This document shows positions 1-5,168 of a stretch of DNA of 5,168 nt, piece by piece. This stretch comes from Candidatus Kapaibacterium sp. (GTDB taxonomy: Bacteria; Bacteroidota; Ignavibacteria; Kapaibacteriales; Kapaibacteriaceae), in assembly GCA_030830285.1 (NCBI GenBank), contig JAURNF010000073.1, positions 1 through 5,168 of the forward strand, read 5' to 3'. Below the pieces are notes generated by a model that was not told where the DNA came from, did no database searches, and saw only the letters and a list, made by a program, of their open reading frames with translations. A program made the translations under genes and the position numbers. Every line of letters starts with the position of its first letter. Position 1 is the stretch's first letter.

Positions 1-174
1 ACGTGGGTTGAAATCTCCATCTTCATCGGCACGTTCGGCATTTTCTTGTCGCTCTTCTTGCTCTTCGCAAAGTTCGTTCCAGTGATTGCGATCGCCGAAA
101 TCAAGAGCATCCTGCCGGGCGCACAACCGAAGCATCATCATGGTGATCACCATGCAGATGCATCGGCGCACTAA
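1..174 (+). CDS. actC: ActC, NrfD-like quinol-binding membrane subunit of Alternative Complex III (3' end only)
   Basis: The window opens inside this gene; only the last 57 codons (reading frame 1, stop TAA at 172-174) are present. What is visible is one hydrophobic helix (roughly residues 5-30 of the fragment, rich in I, F, L and G), then a segment reading VPVIAIAEIKSILPG, then a hydrophilic tail with seven histidines. A last transmembrane helix followed by a P-x-x-A-x-x-E-x-K type segment is what I expect at the C-terminus of ActC, the large NrfD/polysulfide-reductase-like subunit that takes part in quinol binding in Alternative Complex III. The assignment also leans on position: actC normally lies directly before actD, which follows here. 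The family is about 450-480 residues, so roughly seven eighths of the protein lies upstream. The His-rich tail (KHHHGDHH) is noted separately. An ordinary NrfD protein of another complex is excluded mainly by the neighbouring actDEF genes. Confidence 0.85.
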   Translation, partial: TWVEISIFIGTFGIFLSLFLLFAKFVPVIAIAEIKSILPGAQPKHHHGDHHADASAH

Positions 175-213
175 TCTTTTCCTTTCGAAACAATGATTCA
201 GGTTGGTCACGTT

Positions 214-756
214 ATGAGCACAACACCAGTCGGCGTTATTGGCGAGTTCACTGATGTGGAAGCTGCGGTTCACGCTGCAGAGAAGCTCCGCGATGCGGGA
301 TTCCGTAATTGGGATATCCACACTCCATATCCGGTGCACGGACTCGACAAGGCCATGGGCATTAAGCGCTCCATCCTCACCTACATCTCGTTTGCAGGTT
401 TGGTAGGGGGCTTCTCCACAGCACTCGGACTCCAGTATTGGACAGGAGCAATTGACTACCGTTTGAACATTGGCGGTAAGGGATTCTTCGATTGGCAGTT
501 CTCTGTTCCAATCGACTTCGAGTTATCAATCCTTGGCACAGCCCTTCTGACGGTTATTGGCCTGTTCCATCTGTGCCGTATGCCAACCTGGTACAACCGC
601 TACCAACATGATGAGTCATTCATGAAGGCAACGGACGATACGTTCGTTGTGACAATTGACTCGGATGACGATCGCTTCTCAGCAGAAGGAACACCTGATA
701 TGCTCCAACGCCTTGGAGCATCGCACGTGCACCTTGTACACGCTACGGCGGAATGA
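214..756 (+). CDS. actD: ActD, DUF3341 membrane subunit of Alternative Complex III
   Basis: This is the small two-helix integral membrane subunit of Alternative Complex III, a quinol:cytochrome c oxidoreductase unrelated to the bc1 complex. It carries no cofactor and is thought to be structural. Seen here: a soluble N-terminal ferredoxin-like stretch (VGVIGEF, then an amphipathic helix ending EKLRDAGF), the family signature YPVHGLDKAMG, two transmembrane helices (about residues 54-77 and 102-121), a CRMPTWYN junction, and a soluble C-terminal domain with FVVTID, as usual for DUF3341. Length from this start is 180 residues, normal for the family. An in-frame ATG at 193 would add seven residues. 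I prefer 214 because relatives begin only a few residues before the first beta strand; neither site has a convincing Shine-Dalgarno sequence. The gap from actC is 39 bases (18 if ATG 193 is used) and from actE 25 bases, consistent with one operon. Confidence 0.9.
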   Translation: MSTTPVGVIGEFTDVEAAVHAAEKLRDAGFRNWDIHTPYPVHGLDKAMGIKRSILTYISFAGLVGGFSTALGLQYWTGAIDYRLNIGGKGFFDWQFSVPIDFELSILGTALLTVIGLFHLCRMPTWYNRYQHDESFMKATDDTFVVTIDSDDDRFSAEGTPDMLQRLGASHVHLVHATAE

Positions 757-781
757 TCACGAACAACAACAGCGAATACGC

Positions 782-1393
782 ATGAACGCACGCAACATCA
801 TTTTGATTTTGATCGGACTGGCAGTGGCAGGATTTGTCGCAATGGTCCTCTCCGGTAAGATCATGTGGTTCTCGACGGAACCACCAGTGGAAATCAACCC
901 GAACATGGATCTCCAGTTTAAGGCGATTCCACAGTCGGGCAACACATTCTTTAGTGATCGCAAGAGCCTTCGTGAGCCCGTAGAGGGCACAGTGGCGCGT
1001 GGCGCAGAGCCATACACATTGGGTGTGGGGGATATCGACATTGCTGAAACAGCGAACGTCGACCCAAATCTGCCTGATACAGAGTTCGTGCTCGCACGTG
1101 GCCAGAATCGTTTCAATACGTTCTGCTCGCCATGCCACTACTATGACGGCAACAGTGAAAAGTCGCAGATGACAAAGCGTCGCTGGGAGAACATCCCAAG
1201 TCTGATGGCAGATCAGGCGAAGGGATATTCGAACGCACGCATCTTCCACATCATCAGCGCTGGCCAGGGCCTTATGCCGAGCTATGCGGACAAGATGAAT
1301 GCGACTGACCGCTGGGCTGTTGTACGCTACGTCCGTCACATGCAGGGCGTTAAGGGCACAGCATCAGCCGCACCAACGACTCAAGCTCAGTAA
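782..1393 (+). CDS. actE: ActE, membrane-anchored monohaem cytochrome c subunit of Alternative Complex III
   Basis: This is the monohaem cytochrome c subunit of Alternative Complex III, which passes electrons on the periplasmic side towards the terminal oxidase or a soluble cytochrome c. It is 203 residues from ATG 782. An N-terminal hydrophobic helix (about residues 5-28) directs export and probably stays as an anchor. The haem motif CSPCH covers residues 115-119 (codons 1124-1138), and M165 in GLMPSYADKM is the likely sixth iron ligand. A REPVEGTVARG segment ahead of the haem domain is typical of ActE and rules out a generic class I cytochrome. The frame is open further upstream to 656, but that part overlaps actD in another frame and has no export signal at its N-terminus. 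ATG 782 puts the signal helix at the terminus and leaves a 25-base gap to actD. No lipobox cysteine follows the helix. The C-terminus ends in a low-complexity A/T/Q tail. Confidence 0.93.
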   Translation: MNARNIILILIGLAVAGFVAMVLSGKIMWFSTEPPVEINPNMDLQFKAIPQSGNTFFSDRKSLREPVEGTVARGAEPYTLGVGDIDIAETANVDPNLPDTEFVLARGQNRFNTFCSPCHYYDGNSEKSQMTKRRWENIPSLMADQAKGYSNARIFHIISAGQGLMPSYADKMNATDRWAVVRYVRHMQGVKGTASAAPTTQAQ

Positions 1394-1401
1394 TCAGCGC
1401 C

Positions 1402-1406
1402 AGGAG
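1402..1406 (+). promoter_or_regulatory. Shine-Dalgarno sequence of actF
   Basis: AGGAG lies 10 bases ahead of the actF ATG at 1417, in the 23-base gap after actE. It is the only clear Shine-Dalgarno sequence in front of any gene in the window. It supports the start at 1417 against later in-frame ATGs. Confidence 0.7.
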
Positions 1407-1416
1407 AAAAACTATA

Positions 1417-2628
1417 ATGTCAAATGTCTCGCTCGGTTCAACCCCGCTTATCGGGAAGATGAACAAGATTGGTACTGTTCTCGCTGCGCTTGGAGCTGTC
1501 GGCCTTGGAGCAGTGTTCGCACTTCATGGACAGGAGCGCTTCTTCGCAGATTACCTGCTGGGCTTCTGGTTCTTCGCTGGCATCAGCGTCACGATGGTCT
1601 TCTTTTCAGCATTGCAATTCCTGGCTCGTGCGGGATGGAGCTCTGCTATCCGTCGTATCGCCGAGAACTTTACGGGCATGGTTCCGTTCCTCGCGATCGG
1701 TATCATCCCGATCATTTTCAACTTGCTGTCGCACCATTCGATCTACGAATGGTCACATGAGTCGGCCGCAACAGATCCGATCATCCAAAAGAAGGCAGCG
1801 TATCTCAATACGACAGCGTTCATGATTCGCATGGCCGTGTATGCCATCTTCTGGATTTGGATGCACCGCTTTGTGGTTGGTAACTCTCTGAAGCAAGATG
1901 CCTCCGGCTCTGATATCACACCGACACGCAAGAACTGGAAGCGCGCTGCACCGTGGGTGCTTGTCTATGCGCTCAGCATCACCTTCGCATCGTTTGACCT
2001 TTTGATGTCACTTGAGCCACACTGGTTCTCGACAATCTGGGGTGTGTATACGTTCGCTGGACACTTCGTTGGTGCACTCGCAATTGTCACGATCATGACG
2101 GTTGCCCTTTACAACAACGGTCACCTTCGTGAGTACATCACGCCTGAGCACTTTCATGACCTCGGCAAGCTGATGTTTGCATTCTCAGTGTTCTGGACGT
2201 ACATCGCATTCTCGCAGTACTTCATCATCTGGTATGCGAACCTTCCAGAAGAGACGATCTACTTTGCAACACGCAACATGTACGGTTGGGAGCACTTTGG
2301 CGTAGCCCTCGTGATTCTGCACTTCGTGGTGCCGTTCATGGTCCTTCTGCGTCAGGATGTCAAGCGTAAGACGCGCATCCTGGTTGTGGCAGCAGCGATC
2401 ATCCTTCTTTCGCACTTCCTTGACCTTGCCTACATCATCATGCCTGCGGTGAGCAAGCATGCGATCCCAGATGCACACGGTCACGTGGTATTCGGATGGC
2501 AGGAGTTCACTGGATGGATGTTCTTTGCTGGCATCTTTATGATCATGGCGGTGCGTCAGTACGCTAAGAACAATGCCGTAGCGATTAATGATCCGCTGAT
2601 CCACGAAGCAGTGGAATACACCAGCTAA
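1417..2628 (+). CDS. actF: ActF, second NrfD-like membrane subunit of Alternative Complex III
   Basis: This is the second large integral membrane subunit of Alternative Complex III, a paralogue of ActC in the NrfD/PsrC superfamily. ActC and ActF form the core of the membrane part; ActC is usually credited with the quinol site, while ActF may contribute to a proton path. It is 403 residues with about ten hydrophobic helices (roughly 20-37, 44-69, 87-105, 133-155, 178-197, 207-231, 250-272, 292-311, 320-342, 363-381). Family-typical blocks are MSLEPHWFSTIWGVYTFAGH (197-216), then DLGKLMFAFSVFWTYIAFSQ (248-267), and IIWYANLPEET (270-280). Polar residues inside helices, such as the buried His, Glu and Asp around 199-216 and 291-302, fit a proton or quinol role, but this is inference. 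A Shine-Dalgarno sequence supports ATG 1417. It is the last gene of the operon: a strong terminator follows 27 bases after the stop. Confidence 0.94.
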   Translation: MSNVSLGSTPLIGKMNKIGTVLAALGAVGLGAVFALHGQERFFADYLLGFWFFAGISVTMVFFSALQFLARAGWSSAIRRIAENFTGMVPFLAIGIIPIIFNLLSHHSIYEWSHESAATDPIIQKKAAYLNTTAFMIRMAVYAIFWIWMHRFVVGNSLKQDASGSDITPTRKNWKRAAPWVLVYALSITFASFDLLMSLEPHWFSTIWGVYTFAGHFVGALAIVTIMTVALYNNGHLREYITPEHFHDLGKLMFAFSVFWTYIAFSQYFIIWYANLPEETIYFATRNMYGWEHFGVALVILHFVVPFMVLLRQDVKRKTRILVVAAAIILLSHFLDLAYIIMPAVSKHAIPDAHGHVVFGWQEFTGWMFFAGIFMIMAVRQYAKNNAVAINDPLIHEAVEYTS

Positions 2629-2654
2629 GTGCCCATAAACGAATCGAACAACGC

Positions 2655-2691
2655 GAGCCCCTTGCCGAAAACGCAAGGGGCTCTTTCGTTT
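2655..2691 (+). terminator. Intrinsic terminator closing the act operon
   Basis: A perfect 11-bp stem (2655-2665 paired with 2673-2683; arms GAGCCCCTTGC and GCAAGGGGCTC) encloses a 7-base loop. It is followed by TTTCGTTT on the plus strand. The stem is strongly G/C paired and begins 27 bases after the actF stop, so it most likely ends transcription of actA-F. There is no T-run on the other side, so it should work in one direction only, which fits the plus-strand genes on both sides. Confidence 0.88.
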
Positions 2692-2712
2692 GGAACAACC
2701 GTGCTATTTTTG
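2684..2712 (+). promoter_or_regulatory. Probable Bacteroidota-type promoter of lpdA-lipB
   Basis: TATTTTTG at 2705-2712 matches the Bacteroidota -7 box TAnnTTTG exactly. The -33 element is less clear. TTTC at 2684-2687 has suitable 17-base spacing but overlaps the terminator tail; the exact TTTG at 2689-2692 is only 12 bases away. Transcription would begin about 2717-2720, giving a leader of roughly 35 bases before ATG 2754. The leader has no Shine-Dalgarno sequence. Confidence 0.55.
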
Positions 2713-2753
2713 CTGTTCACTTCGACACTTCCAATTACTTTTCATAGCCTTCC

Positions 2754-4157
2754 ATGAACCAGCACTCGTTTGATCTCGTCGTTATCGGCTCAGGCCCTGG
2801 CGGATATGTCGCAGCGATTCGCGCATCGCAACTCGGACTCAAGGTTGCCTGCGTCGAGCGTGACCGTCTCGGTGGCGTTTGCCTCAACTGGGGATGTATC
2901 CCATCGAAGTCGCTTCTGAAGAATGCCGAGTACATGAACTTCCTCAAGCATGCTGAGGATTATGGTTTCGGACTCAAGGATATTGATGTTGACTTCCCGA
3001 AGGTGATCTCACGATCACGCGGTGTTGCCGACCGCATGAGCAACGGCGTTGCGTTCTTGTTCAAGAAGTACAAGGTGACGCAGATCAATGGTTGGGGATC
3101 AATCAAGAACCCCACAACTGTTGAAGTCAAGGACGAAAAGGGCGGCGTTACTGACGTGATCGCTGCGAAGACAATCATGATTGCAACGGGTGCTCGCCCA
3201 CGTCAAATCCCAGGTATCGAAGTTGATCGTGAGTATATCCTCACGTCGACAGAGGCCATGCTGCAGCAGAAGACGCCAAAGTCGCTCATCGTTATGGGCG
3301 CTGGTGCTATCGGTATCGAGTTCGCATACTTCTACAAGTCATTCGGAACCGAAGTCACGGTAATCGAAATGATGGACCGCATCCTTCCTGTAGAGGACGA
3401 CGATGTGTCGAAGGAGCTTCGCAAGACGTTTGAACGCGACGGCATGAAGATCCTCACAGAGACTAAGGTGATGTCGGCGAAGAAGAAGGGTAAGGGCGTT
3501 GAGGTGATCATCGAAAAGAAGGATGGCACTAAGGAGACGCTTACAGCTGACCTTGCGCTCAATGCGATTGGCGTGCAGGGGAACATCGAGAACATCGGAC
3601 TCGAGAATGCCGGCGTGCATATGGAGCGCGGCTGGATTAAGGTGGACAAGTATTGCCGCACGAACGTGCCAACGATCTATGCAATCGGTGACGTTGCGGG
3701 AGCCCCATGGCTTGCGCACAAGGCATCGGCAGAAGGCATCGTTGCTGCAGAGCACATTGCTGGTCACCACACTGACGGCGTCGATTACGCAAACATCCCA
3801 GGCTGTACATACTGTCAACCACAGGTAGCAAGCATTGGTCTTACGGAAAAGAAGGCCAAGGAAGCTGGCTACGAGGTCAAGGTTGGCAAGTTCCCATTCA
3901 CAGCGAATGGCAAGGCACACGGTATCGGTAAGGCACAAGGATTTGTAAAGCTGATCTTCGATGCGAAGTACGGCGAAGTCCTTGGCGCTCACATGATTGG
4001 TCCAGACGTGACAGAAATGATCGGTGAGATGGGTATTGCCAAGGCGCTTGGCGCGACTGGCCAGGCCATCTTCAAGACCGTACACGCTCACCCAACGCTC
4101 AGCGAAGCCATCATGGAATCCGCAGCACTCGCATATGATGAGTGTGTGAACTTCTAA
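2754..4157 (+). CDS. lpdA: Dihydrolipoyl dehydrogenase (E3 component)
   Basis: This FAD flavoprotein reoxidises the dihydrolipoyl groups of 2-oxoacid dehydrogenase complexes (pyruvate, 2-oxoglutarate, branched-chain) and of glycine cleavage H protein, reducing NAD+ to NADH in the cytoplasm. All landmarks of the class I pyridine-nucleotide disulfide oxidoreductases are in order: FAD-binding GSGPGG at residues 12-17; redox disulfide C43/C48 in GGVCLNWGCIPSK; NAD-binding GAGAIG at 182-187 followed by an acidic strand end (E205); second FAD motif YAIGDVAG at 309-316; and the C-terminal active-site base H446 with E450 in HAHPTLSE. At 467 residues it is full length and looks active. The CIPSK lysine and HAHPTLSE separate it from glutathione or mercuric reductase. 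One variation is CTYCQPQVAS at 351-360, where many homologues have a T-x-P-E version. It heads a two-gene unit: lipB follows after 3 bases. Start ATG 2754 leaves the usual short N-terminus before the first beta strand. Confidence 0.96.
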   Translation: MNQHSFDLVVIGSGPGGYVAAIRASQLGLKVACVERDRLGGVCLNWGCIPSKSLLKNAEYMNFLKHAEDYGFGLKDIDVDFPKVISRSRGVADRMSNGVAFLFKKYKVTQINGWGSIKNPTTVEVKDEKGGVTDVIAAKTIMIATGARPRQIPGIEVDREYILTSTEAMLQQKTPKSLIVMGAGAIGIEFAYFYKSFGTEVTVIEMMDRILPVEDDDVSKELRKTFERDGMKILTETKVMSAKKKGKGVEVIIEKKDGTKETLTADLALNAIGVQGNIENIGLENAGVHMERGWIKVDKYCRTNVPTIYAIGDVAGAPWLAHKASAEGIVAAEHIAGHHTDGVDYANIPGCTYCQPQVASIGLTEKKAKEAGYEVKVGKFPFTANGKAHGIGKAQGFVKLIFDAKYGEVLGAHMIGPDVTEMIGEMGIAKALGATGQAIFKTVHAHPTLSEAIMESAALAYDECVNF

Positions 4158-4160
4158 GCG

Positions 4161-4817
4161 ATGATCGTTCAGGATTGGGGTACAATTGATTTTCACGACG
4201 CATGGCGTCGGCAGCGCGAGCTTGCCGACGCCGTGTTGCGTTTAGACCATCCTGATACGCTGGTGTTTTGTGAGCATCCACCTGTGATTACGCTCGGTAG
4301 AACGACGCAGGATGGAAGCCTGCTGTTGAGCCGCGAGTTGCTAGCAGAGCAGGGGATCGACGTCGTAGAGATAAATCGCGGTGGCGAAGCCACAGTGCAT
4401 AATCCTGGTCAGTTGGTTGGTTATCCAATCTTCAATCTCACACGTTCCCGCCAAGATCTTCATTGGTTCCTTCGACTTCTTGAACAGGCCGTGATTGATA
4501 CGCTCTCTGAGTACGGTGTGGAAGCACAGCGCGTCGATGGTCTTACCGGCGTGTGGATAGGTGAGTCGCGTAAGATCTGCGCTATCGGCATCCACTGTAG
4601 CCGCTGGGTGACGTCGCACGGCTTTGCGTTGAATGTGAGCAACGACCTCAATTTGTTCAATGCCATCGTGCCATGCGGCATCCGCGAGCGTGGCGTCACG
4701 TCGCTCGCACGTGAGATTGACGCCGTCCCATCGATGCAGGAACTGAAGTACGGCATCTCACGCAGCCTCCAGATTCGTCTTCACGCAGATGTTTCGACGT
4801 ATGGTGTAAGTCTATGA
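4161..4817 (+). CDS. lipB: Lipoyl(octanoyl) transferase
   Basis: LipB moves the octanoyl group from octanoyl-acyl carrier protein to a lysine of lipoyl domains (E2 subunits, GcvH), the first step of endogenous protein lipoylation; LipA (not in the window) then inserts sulfur. It is 218 residues, matching the family (about 210-240). Seen in order: the N-terminal strand-helix with DAWRRQ; CEHPPVITLGR (37-47); the signature RGGEATVHNPGQLVGYP (73-89) with H80; RKICAIG (137-143) with catalytic K138; SHGFALNVSNDLNLF (152-166); and IVPCGI (169-174) with catalytic C172, the acyl-thioester residue. Both members of the Cys/Lys dyad are present, so it should be active. ATG 4161 lies 3 bases after the lpdA stop and gives the normal N-terminus. 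There is no Shine-Dalgarno sequence, so translation may be coupled to lpdA. LplA or BirA-like ligases are excluded by the VPCGI cysteine and the RGG-H-GQ block. Confidence 0.95.
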   Translation: MIVQDWGTIDFHDAWRRQRELADAVLRLDHPDTLVFCEHPPVITLGRTTQDGSLLLSRELLAEQGIDVVEINRGGEATVHNPGQLVGYPIFNLTRSRQDLHWFLRLLEQAVIDTLSEYGVEAQRVDGLTGVWIGESRKICAIGIHCSRWVTSHGFALNVSNDLNLFNAIVPCGIRERGVTSLAREIDAVPSMQELKYGISRSLQIRLHADVSTYGVSL

Positions 4818-4870
4818 AAAACAAGGTTTTGCAAACTATTCGTGTGTCGTAGTTTGACCGCAGTGCACTC

Positions 4871-4899
4871 CTCAAAAGCCCTAACGACAGGGCATTGAG
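4871..4899 (+). terminator. Imperfect hairpin after lipB, possible weak terminator
   Basis: CTCAA (4871-4875) pairs with TTGAG (4895-4899), and GCCCT (4878-4882) pairs with AGGGC (4889-4893), around a 6-base loop and a small internal bulge. It starts 53 bases after the lipB stop. What follows (CGATTTCTGTC) is only mildly T-rich, so it could be a weak terminator, a 3'-end stabilising or processing hairpin, or chance. No other terminator candidate is visible between lipB and the tRNA promoter. Confidence 0.35.
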
Positions 4900-4923
4900 C
4901 GATTTCTGTCACGATACACACCC

Positions 4924-4944
4924 CGTGGATAAGCATGTGGATAA
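4924..4944 (-). promoter_or_regulatory. Two tandem DnaA-box-like 9-mers
   Basis: Positions 4936-4944 read TGTGGATAA, the exact reverse complement of the consensus DnaA box TTATCCACA. Positions 4924-4932 read CGTGGATAA, one mismatch. Both face the same way, 12 bases apart start to start, with 3 bases between them. A degenerate CGTGGTAA follows at 4954-4961. AGCAT (4932-4936) and ATGCT (4944-4948) also form a small dyad around the better box. The surroundings are not notably A/T-rich. Possible roles are DnaA binding for regulation or titration, or chance. Confidence 0.4.
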
Positions 4945-4994
4945 TGCTAAGGCCGTGGTAACGTGGGGGGTTACGAAGACGCGACAAAAAAGGG

Positions 4995-5026
4995 TTTGAC
5001 TGATGGTATCACGACGCGTAGTTTTG
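4995..5026 (+). promoter_or_regulatory. Bacteroidota-type promoter of tRNA-Gly
   Basis: TTTG at 4995-4998 (-33 box) and TAGTTTTG at 5019-5026 (-7 box, consensus TAnnTTTG) are both exact and separated by 20 bases, the ideal spacing for the Bacteroidota housekeeping sigma factor. The TTTGAC sequence would also serve as a classic -35. Initiation would fall around 5031-5034, a few bases ahead of the mature tRNA 5' end at 5039, as expected for a stable RNA gene. Confidence 0.75.
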
Positions 5027-5038
5027 CATCACCAACAA

Positions 5039-5112
<74 letters not shown>

Positions 5113-5140
5113 GACGACGCGAGTCGTCACTTCCTCTTTA
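5113..5140 (+). terminator. Hairpin directly after tRNA-Gly, possible terminator or processing element
   Basis: GACGAC (5113-5118) pairs perfectly with GTCGTC (5123-5128) around GCGA, a GNRA tetraloop, and is followed by the pyrimidine-rich ACTTCCTCTTTA. It begins 2 bases after the tRNA. The stem is short and there is no true T-run, so termination is only one reading; it may instead mark the 3' trailer for RNase processing. The remaining bases to 5168 show no feature I can support. Confidence 0.45.
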
Positions 5141-5168
5141 TGCTGCATGCCTTGCCATCTCATTCCCC

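Noticed and set aside
193..213. Seven-residue N-terminal extension of actD (MIQVGHV)
   Set aside because: Homologues start just before the first strand as MSTTPVG does here, and no ribosome site favours 193. It cannot be fully excluded.
656..781. Upstream extension of actE by 42 codons
   Set aside because: It overlaps actD in another frame and would put a long charged stretch before the signal helix. ATG 782 gives a normal exported cytochrome.
743..1339. Open frame of 198 codons on the minus strand opposite actE
   Set aside because: The opposite strand encodes a cytochrome c with an intact haem motif. The antisense translation has no family features and is an artefact.
2185..2676. Minus-strand open frame opposite the end of actF and through the terminator
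   Set aside because: It would start inside the terminator stem region and gives a His/Arg/Asp-rich sequence without structure; actF explains the bases.
3339..4196. Long open frame (285 codons) on the minus strand opposite lpdA
   Set aside because: It lies entirely across lpdA and the start of lipB, both certain genes. The translation is rich in Cys, His and Leu with no recognisable domain and has no promoter or ribosome site. It is a by-product of the codon bias of lpdA.
4814..4852. 12-codon open frame starting at ATG 4814 and overlapping the lipB stop as ATGA
   Set aside because: The overlap looks like translational coupling, but the peptide is too short and has no recognisable feature or ribosome site. 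Probably chance.
4958..4974. GTAAC/GTTAC inverted repeat around a G-rich loop
   Set aside because: Only 5 bp with no T-run or known operator pattern; could be chance in a short non-coding gap.

Overview
The window (about half G+C) holds two short, tightly packed, plus-strand protein operons and a tRNA gene. All of it reads as ordinary chromosomal core metabolism. The organism is probably an aerobic (or facultatively aerobic) member of the Bacteroidota/Chlorobi (FCB) side of the bacterial tree. This rests on three points: genes for Alternative Complex III; two intergenic matches to the Bacteroidota-type promoter -7 box TAnnTTTG; and start codons that mostly lack a Shine-Dalgarno sequence. The exact phylum cannot be settled from this sequence alone; relatives of Kapabacteria, Ignavibacteria or Rhodothermota are possible.

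Region 1 (1-2628) is the distal half of an Alternative Complex III operon (quinol:cytochrome c oxidoreductase). It contains the C-terminal end of actC (NrfD-like quinol-binding membrane subunit), then actD (two-helix DUF3341 subunit), actE (membrane-anchored monohaem cytochrome c) and actF (second NrfD-like ten-helix subunit). Gaps between the genes are 23-39 bases, so they are almost certainly co-transcribed with actA and actB lying upstream of the window. The complex oxidises membrane quinol and passes electrons to a terminal oxidase through cytochromes c. Right after actF a strong hairpin terminator (2655-2691) ends the operon, so no actG or cytochrome oxidase genes follow directly.

Region 2 (2692-4817) starts with a Bacteroidota-like promoter and carries lpdA (dihydrolipoyl dehydrogenase, E3) followed 3 bases later by lipB (octanoyltransferase). 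Their products act on the same cofactor: LipB starts building the lipoyl group on the E2/H proteins and Lpd reoxidises it in each catalytic cycle, producing NADH that feeds the respiratory chain.

Region 3 (4818-5168) is non-coding. It holds an imperfect hairpin that may end the lpdA-lipB transcript, two tandem DnaA-box-like 9-mers, a near-ideal Bacteroidota promoter, a complete tRNA-Gly(GCC) without encoded CCA, and a small GNRA-capped hairpin directly after the tRNA. I see no mobile element, CRISPR array, toxin-antitoxin pair or defence gene, and no evidence for a previously undescribed system. The most unusual item is the pair of DnaA boxes.
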